A stretch of DNA of 32,904 bases from an uncultured Thioclava sp. (lineage in GTDB: Bacteria; Pseudomonadota; Alphaproteobacteria; Rhodobacterales; Rhodobacteraceae): assembly GCF_913064665.1 (NCBI RefSeq), contig NZ_CAJYBT010000040.1:1-32904 (forward strand), given 5' to 3'. Positions 8,600 through 17,804 of this stretch are shown one piece after another. The first letter of the stretch is position 1, and each line of letters starts with the position of its first letter. Below the pieces are notes generated by a model, which was not told the origin of the DNA, made no database searches, and saw only the letters and a list, made by a program, of their open reading frames with translations. The position numbers were made by a program, and so were the translations under genes.

Positions 8600-9184
8600 T
8601 CAGCCGACATCCGTGCGCCCGCGCCGGTCAGATCGCAGGTTGGAATAGAGCACATGATTGCGCCACCGCCCGTTGATTTGCAGATAGCTTTGCGCCACGC
8701 CCTCATATTTGAAGCCAGATTTCTCCAGCACGCCGCGCGAGGCTGCGTTTTCGGGCAGGCAGGCGGCCTCGATCCGGCTCAGATCCAGCGTGATAAAGGC
8801 GTAATGCACCACGGCCTCAATCGCCTCGCGCATATAGCCTCGGCGGGTATAACGCTGTCCGACCCAATAGCCCAAAGTGCCCGCCTGCGCAGGCCCCCGC
8901 CGGATATTGTCCAGCGTCAGCGCGCCCAGCAATTGCTGATCCTTGCGCCGGATCAGAAACACTGGCAGCGCGGTATCGGCCGCCACCGCGCGCGCAGCCC
9001 AATAGACCCGATTGGAAAACGCCTTGCGGCTAAGGTGATCGGGCGACCAGCTTGGCTCCCAGGGCACCAGAAAATCCCGCCCCTCGGCGCGCAAACTTGA
9101 CCAGGCAGTGTAGTCGCCGTGCTCGGGTGGGCGCAGCGTCATCCGCTCCGTCTCGATGCGCACCTGCCGACGACGCTGGAACAT
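8600..9184 (-). CDS. GNAT-family acetyltransferase, RimJ/RimL-like
   Basis: A 194-residue acetyltransferase of the RimJ/RimL subgroup (N-terminal alanine acetylation of ribosomal proteins, or small-molecule acetylation). The RimJ-type opening IETERMTLRPPEHGDY, the GTLGYWVGQRYTRRGYMREA acetyl-CoA region (about 103-122) and the closing NAASRGVLEKSGFKYEG are all visible. Its ATG overlaps the M16 peptidase stop by one base (TAATG), so translational coupling is likely. It ends the thrC-peptidase-GNAT unit, 75 bases before lysC. The true acceptor protein or metabolite cannot be told from sequence. Confidence 0.9.
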   Translation of the reverse strand: MFQRRRQVRIETERMTLRPPEHGDYTAWSSLRAEGRDFLVPWEPSWSPDHLSRKAFSNRVYWAARAVAADTALPVFLIRRKDQQLLGALTLDNIRRGPAQAGTLGYWVGQRYTRRGYMREAIEAVVHYAFITLDLSRIEAACLPENAASRGVLEKSGFKYEGVAQSYLQINGRWRNHVLYSNLRSDRRGRTDVG

Positions 9185-10443
9185 TACGCGGCAAGCCTTT
9201 CGCGCACAGATTGCAGCGATGGCGCGTCATCGACCGGCCCATAGAGCGCCAGCGCCGTGCGCCCGCTATCGGCGAGCCGTTCGGCAAAGGCGCGCACGGC
9301 GTCGCGGGTGACCGCATCAATGCGTGCCGAGGCCTCTTCGATGCTGGGCACATGGCCCCAGACATGCAGGCTGCGCGCCATGCGTTCAGCGCGCGCCGAA
9401 GCGCCTTCGAGACCCATCAAGAGCCCGGCCTTGATCTGCACACGGGCGCGCGCAATCTCGGCCTCGGACATATCGTCTGCGGCGCGCTTCATCTCGTCAA
9501 TGGTCAGGTCGGACAGACCCTTGATCTCCTCACCCGAGGTGCCGGCATAGATCGTGAACATGCCGGTATCTTCATAGGCCCCAGCCTGCGAGAAGATCGT
9601 GTAGCACAGACCACGTTCCTCACGGATCTTCTGAAACAGCCGCGAGGACATGCCCCCACCCATCGCGGTGGAATAGACCTGCACGGTATAAAGATCGGCA
9701 TCGCGATAGCTTGGTGCCTCAAAGCCCAGCGCGAAATGCGCCTGCTCCAGCTTCTTGATCTCACGGCGCTCGCTGCCCGACCAAGCGGCGCGTTCGGGCG
9801 CGGGGTTGAGCGAGGGCGCGATGTCACCGAAAATCGCCTCGGCACGTTTCACGATATCGCCGTGATCAACCGCACCTGCCGCCGACAGGATCATCTGATC
9901 GGGGCCGTAATGTTCGCGCACAAATCCCGACAGATCGTCTCGCGCAAAGGCGCGCACGCGCTCGGCCGGGCCAAGAATGGTGCGCCCCATCGGTTGATCG
10001 GGATAGGCCGCCTCTTGCAGCCAATCAAAAATCACATCGTCGGGCGTATCCTGCGATTGCCCGATCTCCTGCAAGATCACGCCACGCTCGACCTCGATCT
10101 CGCGCTGATCAAAGATCGGGTTGAGCAGAATGTCGGAAATCACATCCAGCGCGAGGGGCACATCGGCCTGCAAAACACGCGCGTAATAGGCGGTCATCTC
10201 GCGCGAGGTATAGGCGTTGATATAGCCGCCCACATCCTCGATCGCCTCGGCAATTTGCAGCGCAGTGCGCGTTTTCGTACCCTTGAACGCCATATGCTCA
10301 AGGAAATGCGCGATGCCGTTTTGCTCGGGGCGCTCGTGGCGGCCCCCTGCCGTGACCCAGATCCCGATTGAGGCCGAGGCCAGCCCCGGCATCCTTTCCG
10401 TCACAATGCGCAGGCCGTTTTTCAGCGTGGTCATCTCAATCAT
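9184..10443 (-). CDS. M16-family zinc metallopeptidase (processing-peptidase-like)
   Basis: A 419-residue member of the pitrilysin / mitochondrial processing peptidase family. The inverted zinc motif HFLEH is at 46-50 (His46, Glu49, His50) and the third ligand is Glu126 in GVILQEI, 75 residues downstream as the family requires, so this is an active-site-bearing copy. The C-terminal half holds the M16 substrate-chamber domain, with GGGMSSRLFQKIREERGLCY typical of MPP-beta-like bacterial homologues. No signal peptide is evident. It overlaps thrC by four bases (ATGA) and the GNAT gene by one. thrC followed by an M16 peptidase is a common alphaproteobacterial arrangement. Confidence 0.94.
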   Translation of the reverse strand: MIEMTTLKNGLRIVTERMPGLASASIGIWVTAGGRHERPEQNGIAHFLEHMAFKGTKTRTALQIAEAIEDVGGYINAYTSREMTAYYARVLQADVPLALDVISDILLNPIFDQREIEVERGVILQEIGQSQDTPDDVIFDWLQEAAYPDQPMGRTILGPAERVRAFARDDLSGFVREHYGPDQMILSAAGAVDHGDIVKRAEAIFGDIAPSLNPAPERAAWSGSERREIKKLEQAHFALGFEAPSYRDADLYTVQVYSTAMGGGMSSRLFQKIREERGLCYTIFSQAGAYEDTGMFTIYAGTSGEEIKGLSDLTIDEMKRAADDMSEAEIARARVQIKAGLLMGLEGASARAERMARSLHVWGHVPSIEEASARIDAVTRDAVRAFAERLADSGRTALALYGPVDDAPSLQSVRERLAA

Positions 10444-11837
10444 TTACGGCGTCTTTCACGGATCAGCGCCTCAAGGGCGGCAAGGTCATTGGGCACGCGC
10501 GTCACGCGTTCGTCCCGTTCAAACAGGTCGGCCATGCGCGGGGGCAGCGGCGGGCGGATGCCTGTGGCTTCTTCGACCGCATCGGGGAACTTGGCCGGAT
10601 GCGCGGTGGCGAGCGTCACCATCGGGGTGGCTGGGTCACGCTGCAGCGCCTGCTTGGCGACATTCACCCCAACGGCGGAATGCGGACACAGCAGTTCGCC
10701 GGTTTCGCGCAAGCTGTCGCCGATCTCTTCCATCGTGCGCCCCTCGCCCACCGCGCCGCTGTCATAGACCGCGCGCAGGGCTCCGATGGCGTTGGGCGAG
10801 ACGGTGAAAGAACCGTTGGTTTTCAGCTCGTCCATCAGCGCCGCAATCGCCGCCCCGTCCTTGCCATAGGCCCAGAATAGCGCGCGCTCGAAATTCGAAC
10901 TGACCTCGATATCCATAGAAGGGCTGATCGAGGGCGTCACGCCGCGCTTGGTGTAATCGCCCGCCTCAAGGCAGCGATGCAAAATGTCGTTCTGGTTTGT
11001 CGCGATCACCAGGCGCTCAATCGGCAGACCCATTTCCTTGGCAAGGAACCCTGCGAAAATATCACCGAAATTACCGGTCGGCACGGTGAAGCTGATCTTG
11101 CGATGGGGCGCGCCCAGCGCCACGGCGGCGGTGAAGAAATACACGATCTGCGCCAGCACGCGGGCGAAGTTGATCGAGTTCACACCCGCCAGCCCCACCT
11201 CGTCACGGAAGGTGAAATCGTTGAACATGTCCTTCAGCTTGCCTTGGCAATCGTCGAAATCGCCATCCATCGCAAGGGCATGGACATTGCCCTCAATCGG
11301 CGTGGTCATCTGGCGGCGCTGCACCTCGGAAACCCGGCCATGCGGGAACAGGATAAACAGATCGACATTGTCGAGCCCGCGAAATGCCTCAATCGCGGCA
11401 GAGCCGGTATCGCCCGAGGTCGCGCCGACAATGGTGATCTTCTGGTCGCGTTTCTCCAGCTCGATCTGGAACAGCTGGCCAATCACCTGCATCGCGAAAT
11501 CCTTGAACGCGAGGGTGGGGCCGTGGAACAGTTCCAGCAGGAAGTGGTTGGGCGCAAGTTGCACCATCGGCGCGCGCGCCGCATGGCCAAAGCCCGCATA
11601 GGCGCGCGAGATCGCCCCGCGCAGTTCGTCCTCAGAGAAGGTCTCGGAGACGAAAGGCTTCATCACCCGATAGGCGACCTCTTCATAGGGCTGCCCGGCC
11701 AGCGCCGCGATCTCATCGCCGCTAAACTGAGGAACGCTCTCGGGCACATACAAACCGCCATCGCGGGCAAGGCCCGTCAGCATCGCATCGCCAAAATTCA
11801 GAACCGGGGCCTGCCCCCGTGTGGAAACATAACGCAT
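10440..11837 (-). CDS. thrC: Threonine synthase
   Basis: PLP-dependent conversion of O-phospho-L-homoserine to threonine and phosphate. The 465-residue protein shows the N-terminal MRYVSTRG typical of the long (fungal and proteobacterial) class, the Schiff-base lysine K112 in HGPTLAFKDFAMQ, the phosphate-binding SGDTGSAAIEAFRG and the LFPHGRVSEVQRRQM segment. I use ATG 11837; a TTG two codons upstream is in frame but unlikely. The SURF1 stop codon overlaps the probable ribosome site (TAAGGA). It is the second aspartate-family gene in this block, with lysC downstream. Confidence 0.96.
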   Translation of the reverse strand: MRYVSTRGQAPVLNFGDAMLTGLARDGGLYVPESVPQFSGDEIAALAGQPYEEVAYRVMKPFVSETFSEDELRGAISRAYAGFGHAARAPMVQLAPNHFLLELFHGPTLAFKDFAMQVIGQLFQIELEKRDQKITIVGATSGDTGSAAIEAFRGLDNVDLFILFPHGRVSEVQRRQMTTPIEGNVHALAMDGDFDDCQGKLKDMFNDFTFRDEVGLAGVNSINFARVLAQIVYFFTAAVALGAPHRKISFTVPTGNFGDIFAGFLAKEMGLPIERLVIATNQNDILHRCLEAGDYTKRGVTPSISPSMDIEVSSNFERALFWAYGKDGAAIAALMDELKTNGSFTVSPNAIGALRAVYDSGAVGEGRTMEEIGDSLRETGELLCPHSAVGVNVAKQALQRDPATPMVTLATAHPAKFPDAVEEATGIRPPLPPRMADLFERDERVTRVPNDLAALEALIRERRRK

Positions 11838-11846
11838 GCTCAATCC

Positions 11847-12524
11847 TTAGATCGGTTGCCGCCTGATACGCCACAGAAGAAAGATTGTCATCCCGGCCCA
11901 GACGATTGCGAGCAAAAACCAAGTGATCGCGTATTGCAGGTGATCATTTGGGATGCCGGAGATGGTGATCGGCTCGGGGGTGATACCCTGCGCGTCGCCC
12001 TGAACCTGCGCTGCGACAACCAAGATCGGCTCGGTCCTAAGCGCTTTCGCCATCGCGGGCACGTCGCGCGCGAACCACAGCCCGGTCTTGGCATCGGGGG
12101 GCGGGGTGTAGCTGTCGGTCTCATTGGGCCAATGCAGGTTTCCGGTCACGATCAGCGCGGTCGGCGGGCGGGCAGTATCGCGTCCTTTCTCAGGCAGAAA
12201 GCCGCGATCAAGCAAGATGCGACGGCCCTCGCCAGTCTCAAACGCAGAGATCACACGATAGCCCGCGCCCACGCCCTTCTGCCCCGACAGCACAAGTATC
12301 TCCTGCCCCGTCGTGCCGCCTGCAAATTCGACGGGCTGGTATTTCATCGCCTGCGTATCGCTGCCCTCGGGCGGCAAATCTTGCGGATCGCCGCCAATCT
12401 TGGCGGAAATTTCGGACAGCATCGCGCGCTTCCATTCCAGCCGGTTGAGCTGCCACACGCCCAATGAAATCAGGATCGCGCAGCCCACCACGCCCAGCAG
12501 CAACGGAAATACAAAACGGGTCAT
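11847..12524 (-). CDS. SURF1-family cytochrome c oxidase assembly protein
   Basis: SURF1 (Shy1) proteins help insert heme a into cytochrome aa3 oxidase subunit I. The 225-residue product has the expected plan. One N-terminal membrane helix is followed by GVWQLNRLEWKRAML; a periplasmic domain contains YRVISAFETGEGRRILLDRGFLP split by variable segments; a second helix (YAITWFLLAIVWAGMTIFLL) lies at the C-terminus. ATG 12524 is preceded by GGAGGGG; the frame extends to 12551 without a comparable signal. It lies between ctaE and thrC on the same strand, consistent with the oxidase-assembly role. Confidence 0.93.
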   Translation of the reverse strand: MTRFVFPLLLGVVGCAILISLGVWQLNRLEWKRAMLSEISAKIGGDPQDLPPEGSDTQAMKYQPVEFAGGTTGQEILVLSGQKGVGAGYRVISAFETGEGRRILLDRGFLPEKGRDTARPPTALIVTGNLHWPNETDSYTPPPDAKTGLWFARDVPAMAKALRTEPILVVAAQVQGDAQGITPEPITISGIPNDHLQYAITWFLLAIVWAGMTIFLLWRIRRQPI

Positions 12525-12608
12525 TGCCCCTCCAGAAATACGGCGTGCCACGCAAACGGCGCGAAGGTCACCCCCCGCGCCGTCTCAAGGCCAGCCAAAA
12601 GGGGGCGC

Positions 12609-13412
12609 TTACGCGCTGCCCCAGATATAGATCGAAGCGAACAGGAACAGCCAGACCACATCGACAAAGTGCCAATACCAAGCCGCCGCCTCAAAGCCGA
12701 CATGACGGTCGGGCGTCATCTGGCCCTTGGTGATGCGGATCAGACAGACCAGCAGGAACAGCGTGCCGATGATCACATGCGCGCCGTGAAAGCCCGTCGC
12801 CATGAAGAAGTTCGCACCGTAGATATTGCCCGACAAGCCAAAGGCCGCATGGCTGTATTCATAGGCCTGCAGCACGGTAAAGCTGAAGCCCAAGATCACC
12901 GTCAGGATCAACCCCTGCTTAACCGCCTTGCGATCATTCTCATGCACCAGCGCGTGGTGTGCCCAAGTCAGCGTCACCCCCGAAAGCAGCAAGATCACCG
13001 TGTTGATCAGCGGCAGATGCCACGGGTCAAAGGTCTGGATACCAGCCGGAGGCCAAACACCGTCCACCGCCGGGCTTTGCGGGCCCATCGGATACATCGC
13101 ATGCTTGAAAAAGCTCCAGAACCAGGCGGCGAAGAACATTACCTCGGACATGATGAACAAGATAAAGCCATAGCGCAGCCCGATCGCGACGACGGGCGTA
13201 TGATCCCCGACCTCGCCTTCATGCACGACATCGGACCACCAGCCATACATGGTATAAAGCACAACCAAGAGCCCGGCGAAGAACATGTAATGCGTGATGC
13301 CAGCCATCCACATGACGGCCCCGAACAGCATGATAAAACCGCCCAGTGCGCCCAGTAACGGCCAGATTGAGGGCGGCAGGATGTGATAGTCGTGGTTCTT
13401 TGCGTGGGCCAT
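12609..13412 (-). CDS. ctaE: Cytochrome c oxidase subunit III
   Basis: Core membrane subunit III of the aa3-type oxidase, 267 residues with about seven transmembrane helices. Recognisable segments include [17 protein letters not shown] at the N-terminus, [14 protein letters not shown] (conserved glutamate of helix III), [12 protein letters not shown], and the final [16 protein letters not shown] and [13 protein letters not shown] stretches. The ribosome site GGAGGGAGACGC precedes ATG 13412. It follows ctaG by 18 bases. It binds structural lipids and stabilises proton uptake rather than carrying redox centres. Confidence 0.97.
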   Translation of the reverse strand: MAHAKNHDYHILPPSIWPLLGALGGFIMLFGAVMWMAGITHYMFFAGLLVVLYTMYGWWSDVVHEGEVGDHTPVVAIGLRYGFILFIMSEVMFFAAWFWSFFKHAMYPMGPQSPAVDGVWPPAGIQTFDPWHLPLINTVILLLSGVTLTWAHHALVHENDRKAVKQGLILTVILGFSFTVLQAYEYSHAAFGLSGNIYGANFFMATGFHGAHVIIGTLFLLVCLIRITKGQMTPDRHVGFEAAAWYWHFVDVVWLFLFASIYIWGSA

Positions 13413-13430
13413 GCGTCTCCCTCCGATGGC

Positions 13431-14021
13431 TTAATTGACCGTTCCCGCAGCATCTGCTTGCGAAGTCGCAGCATGCTGCTCGGGCAATTCTGTTTCGTAG
13501 AATGTGTAGCTCAGTGTCAGCGAGTTGATCCGTTTCGCGTCTGCATCATTGACGATCTCTGGATCGACAAAGAAGCTGACCGGCATTTGCACCCGCTCCC
13601 CCGGTTGCAAAACCTGCTCAGTAAAGCAGAAACACTGGATCTTGTCGAAGTAGTAGCCCGCCACATCGGGCGAGACATTGTAGCTGGCCGTGCCCGCGAC
13701 CACGCGGTCGGTGGGGTTGTAAGCCTCGTAAAAGGCCAGCCCGTTCTGCCCGATCTTGAGCTTCATCTCGGTCTTGACCGGTTTGAACTCCCACGGCATG
13801 TCGCGCGCCACATTGGCATCAAAGCGCACCGTTATCTCACGATCCAGCACGTGGTCGGGCAGTTTTTCCGCGACATTCGTGGTCCCGCCATAGCCCGTCG
13901 TCTTGCAAAACCAGTTGTAAAACGGCACCGCAGCCCAAGCCCCTGCCCCCATCACAACGACGAGCGCAAGCAGCGACAGAACCACCCGCGTGTTCGACTG
14001 TTGTTGGGGGGATTGGCTCAC
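13431..14021 (-). CDS. ctaG: Cytochrome c oxidase copper-assembly protein Cox11/CtaG
   Basis: Delivers copper to the CuB site of cytochrome c oxidase subunit I. The 196-residue protein has an N-terminal membrane helix (VVLSLLALVVVMGAGAWAAV), the VPFYNWFCKTTGYGG motif with a conserved Cys, and the copper-binding CFCFTEQ motif toward the middle of the periplasmic domain, followed by VFFVDPEI-like sequence (here SFFVDPEIVND). The start is GTG 14021, overlapping the upstream small ORF's TGA (GTGA), so translation is probably coupled. The order ctaB-small protein-ctaG-ctaE is standard in this group. Confidence 0.96.
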   Translation of the reverse strand: MSQSPQQQSNTRVVLSLLALVVVMGAGAWAAVPFYNWFCKTTGYGGTTNVAEKLPDHVLDREITVRFDANVARDMPWEFKPVKTEMKLKIGQNGLAFYEAYNPTDRVVAGTASYNVSPDVAGYYFDKIQCFCFTEQVLQPGERVQMPVSFFVDPEIVNDADAKRINSLTLSYTFYETELPEQHAATSQADAAGTVN

Positions 14022-14239
14022 TTTGCGACCTCGGTTTTGGCAGGGGCGGCGCTGGTTGGCTCGGCAGGCAACGCCGAGACGCGCGGCTGATGATCAAAGC
14101 CCTCAAGCTTGTTGCCACGCTCTACCTTGACCACGGTCAGGCCGAAAACGATGGCGACAAAGCCCAATAGGACCACGCCCAGCCCCGCATTGCGCGAGAA
14201 CCGGCGGGTGTGAATCTCACTGTCACGCGTAATTGCCAT
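14018..14239 (-). CDS. Small single-pass membrane protein of the cox operon (CoxF-like)
   Basis: A 73-residue protein with a basic N-terminus (about 20 residues), one hydrophobic helix (AGLGVVLLGFVAIVFGLTVV, about 19-38) and a short Pro/Ala-rich periplasmic tail. A small protein of this kind sits between ctaB and ctaG in many alphaproteobacterial cox operons and is sometimes called CoxF; its function is not firmly known. It begins three bases after the ctaB stop and overlaps ctaG, so co-translation is expected. The assignment rests on position and architecture only. Confidence 0.8.
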   Translation of the reverse strand: MAITRDSEIHTRRFSRNAGLGVVLLGFVAIVFGLTVVKVERGNKLEGFDHQPRVSALPAEPTSAAPAKTEVAK

Positions 14240-14242
14240 GTC

Positions 14243-15175
14243 TTACCAGACTCCCAAACCGAGATAGCTCAGCCCGGCCTCAGCCAGCAAAGCGAGAAAA
14301 TGTGCGAAGAGATAGATCAGCGAGAAGTAAAAGAACCGCTTTTCAACAGCGTATTTATCGGCCTCTGCCTGCACCTCGGAGCGGCCGTGAATCTCGATTG
14401 CGCCCTTGATGAACAAAGCATTCATCACGATCGCCGTCGCAAAATACAGCGGCCCACCGATCGAAGTGAACCCAATCCCGACCGCAAGAGGCGCAAGGAC
14501 CAACGCATAGGCTAGGATATTCTTGCGCGTCACCCTGCGGCCATGCGTCGAGGTGAGCATCGGCACCTTGGCCTCGTCATAATCGGCCTTCATGAACAAC
14601 GCGAGCGACCAGAAATGCGGCGGCGTCCACAGGAACACCAGCAGGAACATCGCCACCGATTCGATGGAAATCCCGCCCGTTGCCACTGCCCAGCCGATCA
14701 TCGGAGGAAACGCCCCCGCTGCGCCGCCGATCACGATGTTCTGCGGCGTCGCGCGTTTGAGCCACATCGTATAAACGACAACGTAGAAGAAGATCGTAAA
14801 GGCGAGGAAAAGCCCGGCGAAAATATTGGTGGCCAAAGCCAGCATGACGCAGGAAATGCCTGACAGCGCGAGGCCAAAGCCCAGTGCTTCGCGTTCGCTG
14901 ACGCGGCCTGCCGGGATCGGGCGGTTGCGCGTGCGCCGCATGATCCGGTCGATATCAGCATCATACCACATGTTCAGCGCGCCCGACGCACCGCCGCCCA
15001 GCGCGATGAACAAGATCGCAACAAAGCCGACGAACGGATGCACCGGATTGGGGGCAACGACCAGCCCGACAAAGGCCGTGAACACGACAAGCGACATCAC
15101 GCGCGGTTTCAGCAAAGCGATGTAATCGCCGAACCGGGCCTCATTGTCTTGCTGGATATAGCCGATGTCACTCAT
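14243..15175 (-). CDS. ctaB: Heme O synthase (protoheme IX farnesyltransferase)
   Basis: A UbiA-superfamily integral membrane enzyme that attaches a farnesyl group to heme B, making heme O for later conversion to heme A. The 310 residues show about eight or nine helices and the two polyprenyl-diphosphate-binding motifs. The first is NMWYDADIDRIMRRTRNRP, the hallmark of CtaB/CyoE/COX10; the second is the loop DEAKVPMLTSTHG. N-terminal ALLKPRVMSLVVFTAF is typical. It is 35 bases downstream of ctaC. Heme A synthase (ctaA) is not in this window. Confidence 0.97.
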   Translation of the reverse strand: MSDIGYIQQDNEARFGDYIALLKPRVMSLVVFTAFVGLVVAPNPVHPFVGFVAILFIALGGGASGALNMWYDADIDRIMRRTRNRPIPAGRVSEREALGFGLALSGISCVMLALATNIFAGLFLAFTIFFYVVVYTMWLKRATPQNIVIGGAAGAFPPMIGWAVATGGISIESVAMFLLVFLWTPPHFWSLALFMKADYDEAKVPMLTSTHGRRVTRKNILAYALVLAPLAVGIGFTSIGGPLYFATAIVMNALFIKGAIEIHGRSEVQAEADKYAVEKRFFYFSLIYLFAHFLALLAEAGLSYLGLGVW

Positions 15176-15210
15176 TTACGCTGCCTTTCAGGTGCCAATG
15201 TCACGCGTGC

Positions 15211-16098
15211 TCAGTTCTGCGCGACCTGGATCGCCTGCTCCGTCTTGACCGAAGCGAAATCGTTTTTCGCGCGTGCAAGCCAGTTAGCGTAAACTTCGGG
15301 TGAGACAACCTTCACCACGATCGGCATATAGGCGTGATTGGTGCCACACAGTTCCGAGCACTGGCCGAAATACACACCTTCTTGATCGGACTTAAACCAC
15401 AATTGCGCGATCCGGCCCGGCACAGCGTCTTGCTTTACCGCGAAAGCAGGCACCGTCCAGCTGTGAATCACGTCAGATCCGGTGAGTTGCACCACGATTG
15501 ATTTGCCCACCGGCACGACCATCGCATTGTCCGCCGCCAGCAAATATTCGTCAGGCGCATAGCCATGATCGGCAAGCTCGTCCTTGCCAAGCATGATCGA
15601 ATCAAAGCTGACGCCCTCATCGGGGTATTCATAGCCCCAATACCACTGATAGCCGGTCACCTTGATGGTGATGTCACCCTCGGGGATCTCTTGCGAGTTC
15701 CACAGCGCGGGCAGCGAAAACGCCCCGATCACCACCAGAATGGCCACCGGCACCAGCGTCCATGTGATTTCCAACGGCGCATTATGGGTGAACTTGCGCG
15801 GCGTCGGGTTGGCGCGGCTGTTAAAGCGGATCAAGGCGTAAAAGATCAGCGCAAAGACGAAGACGCAGGTCGCGGCAACAATCACCAGCAACATATGATC
15901 CAGCCATTGCTGATCTTCTGCGATATTAGACGAGGCCGGCTGAAACCCGGTTCCGCCCAGATGCGGCTTACCGATCACCGGCAGCCCCTTGATCATATCC
16001 TGAGCCGAGGCTTGCCCGGCAATGACGCTCGACATGGCAGCCGACACGACAGCGGCCGCGAAAGCGCGGCAGTTGCTTGCAAAACGCATTATTCCCAT
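15211..16098 (-). CDS. ctaC: Cytochrome c oxidase subunit II
   Basis: Carries the binuclear CuA centre that accepts electrons from cytochrome c. The 295-residue precursor has a signal peptide (to about residue 33, ending near GQASAQ) and two membrane helices (about 66-91 and 112-131). The cupredoxin domain holds every CuA ligand: His212 in VIHSW, Cys247, Glu249, Cys251, His255 and Met258 in [12 protein letters not shown]. The aromatic electron-entry patch [11 protein letters not shown] is intact. Two starts are possible, ATG 16098 and ATG 16089; AGGGAG suits either imperfectly. It is the first gene of the minus-strand cox block, divergent from tldD. Confidence 0.97.
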   Translation of the reverse strand: MGIMRFASNCRAFAAAVVSAAMSSVIAGQASAQDMIKGLPVIGKPHLGGTGFQPASSNIAEDQQWLDHMLLVIVAATCVFVFALIFYALIRFNSRANPTPRKFTHNAPLEITWTLVPVAILVVIGAFSLPALWNSQEIPEGDITIKVTGYQWYWGYEYPDEGVSFDSIMLGKDELADHGYAPDEYLLAADNAMVVPVGKSIVVQLTGSDVIHSWTVPAFAVKQDAVPGRIAQLWFKSDQEGVYFGQCSELCGTNHAYMPIVVKVVSPEVYANWLARAKNDFASVKTEQAIQVAQN

Positions 16099-16257
16099 TT
16101 CTCCCTTATGACGACCTTCCCAGCCGCCGAACGGAAAACCGACACTCCCATATCGGTCCCCCGTTGTATGATCTTAGTTTAAAATCATATTAGAGGGGGA
16201 TCGCAAGCAAAAGCTGCGACATTCTGTCAGAATTGATCATATACGTTTGGAGAGCCA
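16099..16257. promoter_or_regulatory. Divergent control region of ctaC and tldD
   Basis: A 159-base intergenic region, more AT-rich in its middle (16166-16192) than its surroundings. It contains two inverted repeats: TATGAT / ATCATA (16167-16172 and 16184-16189, 11-base spacer) and the compact ATTCTG-T-CAGAAT (16221-16233), 25 bases before tldD. No FnrL-type TTGAT-N4-ATCAA or other well-known box was recognised. Promoters for both directions must lie here, but I could not assign -35 and -10 elements with confidence. Confidence 0.5.
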
Positions 16258-17685
16258 ATGCCCCAGCAAGACCGTTTTGCCCCGTTCGAGACCGCTCTCG
16301 ATCAGTCCGCGGCCTTGCATCTGCTGCGTGAGGCCACTGCAGGCGCCGAGGATGGCGAACTATTTTTGGAGCAGCGCCGGTCCGAGGCGCTGGTCTTTGA
16401 TGATGGTCGCGTCAAGACCGCGTCTTACGATGCTTCCGAGGGATTCGGCCTGCGCGCGGTCAAGGGCGAGGTGGCCGGATACGCCCATTCCACCGAGATT
16501 TCCGAATCTGCGCTGCGCCGCGCCAGTGAAACCGCGCGTCTCGCCGTGGGCGAGGGTGGTGGCGTGATGGCGCCGCCCCCCCAAGGCACCAACCTGCATC
16601 TCTATAGTGACGCCGATCCGGTCTCGGACACGCCCTTTGCCACCAAGATCGACATCCTGCGCGAGATTGACGCCTATGCCCGCGATCTCGACAAACGCGT
16701 GGTGCAGGTCTCGGTCAGCATGGCGGCCAGCCTGCAAGAGGTCTTTATCCTGCGTCCCGAAGGCGGGCTGGTCAGCGACATTCGCCCGATGGCGCGGCTG
16801 AATGTGTCCGTGATCGTTGAGGAAAACGGCAAACGCGAATCCGGCGGCCATGGCGGCGGCGGGCGCTTTGGGCTGACGGGCTTGATTGAGCCCGCGCACT
16901 GGAAACCTGTCGTCAGTGAAGCCCTGCGCATCGCCCTTGTGAACCTGCGCGCCGAGCCTGCGCCTGCGGGCCAGATGGATGTGGTGCTTGGCCCCGGCTG
17001 GCCCGGCGTGCTGCTGCATGAGGCGGTGGGTCACGGGCTTGAAGGCGATTTCAACCGCAAGAAATCCTCGGCCTTTGCGGGGTTGATGGGCCAACAGGTG
17101 GCGGCCAAAGGCGTGACGGTGCTGGATGACGGCACGATCCCGGACCGGCGCGGCTCGATCTCGATCGATGATGAGGGCACGCCCTCGGGCAAGAACGTGC
17201 TGATCGAAGATGGCGTGCTGGTCGGCTTCATGCAGGATCGCCAGAACGCGCGGCTGATGGGGGTCACCCCGACGGGCAACGGGCGGCGCGAAAGCTATGC
17301 CCATGCGCCGATGCCGCGGATGACCAATACTTACATGCTCAATGGCGATGCCGAACCGGGCGCGATTCTCGCGGATCTGAAAGACGGCATCTATGCCGTG
17401 GGTTTCGGCGGCGGCCAGGTCGACATCACCAATGGCAAGTTCGTGTTCAACTGCACCGAGGCTTATCGCGTGAGGAACGGCGTGGTTGGCGCTCCGGTCA
17501 AGGGGGCCACGCTGATTGGCGACGGCCCCACCGCGATGCGCCAGATCCGCGCGATCGGCAATGACATGGCCCTTGATCCGGGCATCGGCAATTGCGGCAA
17601 AGCGGGCCAATGGGTGCCCGTTGGCGTGGGCCAACCGACGCTGATGATCGGCGGGCTGACCGTGGGCGGGTCCGCCGCAGCCTAA
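16258..17685 (+). CDS. tldD: Metalloprotease TldD
   Basis: The 475-residue protein is the catalytic subunit of the TldD/TldE (PmbA) cytosolic metalloprotease, which degrades unfolded peptides and matures some ribosomal peptides. The zinc motif HEAVGH (His254, Glu255, His259; HExxxH type) is followed by GLEGDFNRKKSSAFAG, which is diagnostic. Other family landmarks are FDDGRVKTASYDASEGFGLR near the N-terminus and GGGQVDITNGKFVFNCTEAY near the C-terminus. The start ATG 16258 is preceded by GGAGA. The partner gene tldE is not adjacent. It is divergent from the cox genes. Confidence 0.96.
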   Translation: MPQQDRFAPFETALDQSAALHLLREATAGAEDGELFLEQRRSEALVFDDGRVKTASYDASEGFGLRAVKGEVAGYAHSTEISESALRRASETARLAVGEGGGVMAPPPQGTNLHLYSDADPVSDTPFATKIDILREIDAYARDLDKRVVQVSVSMAASLQEVFILRPEGGLVSDIRPMARLNVSVIVEENGKRESGGHGGGGRFGLTGLIEPAHWKPVVSEALRIALVNLRAEPAPAGQMDVVLGPGWPGVLLHEAVGHGLEGDFNRKKSSAFAGLMGQQVAAKGVTVLDDGTIPDRRGSISIDDEGTPSGKNVLIEDGVLVGFMQDRQNARLMGVTPTGNGRRESYAHAPMPRMTNTYMLNGDAEPGAILADLKDGIYAVGFGGGQVDITNGKFVFNCTEAYRVRNGVVGAPVKGATLIGDGPTAMRQIRAIGNDMALDPGIGNCGKAGQWVPVGVGQPTLMIGGLTVGGSAAA

Positions 17686-17804
17686 GAATCACCTGTAGCT
17701 CCTTGCCTTTGAGCGGACTTCGGGCCGTTGCGGCCGGATATTTGCATAATTTTTCAACTTAAACGCGAATAATTTTTACAAAAATCGCCTCAACTCTGGG
17801 TTTG

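Noticed and set aside
16360-17634. 424-codon open frame antisense to tldD
   Set aside because: Shadow of a conserved gene; composition typical of antisense frames in GC-rich DNA.
17720-17740. Terminator after tldD (CGGGCCG-TTG-CGGCCGG)
   Set aside because: The stem has a mismatch and is not followed by a T-run; insufficient to call.
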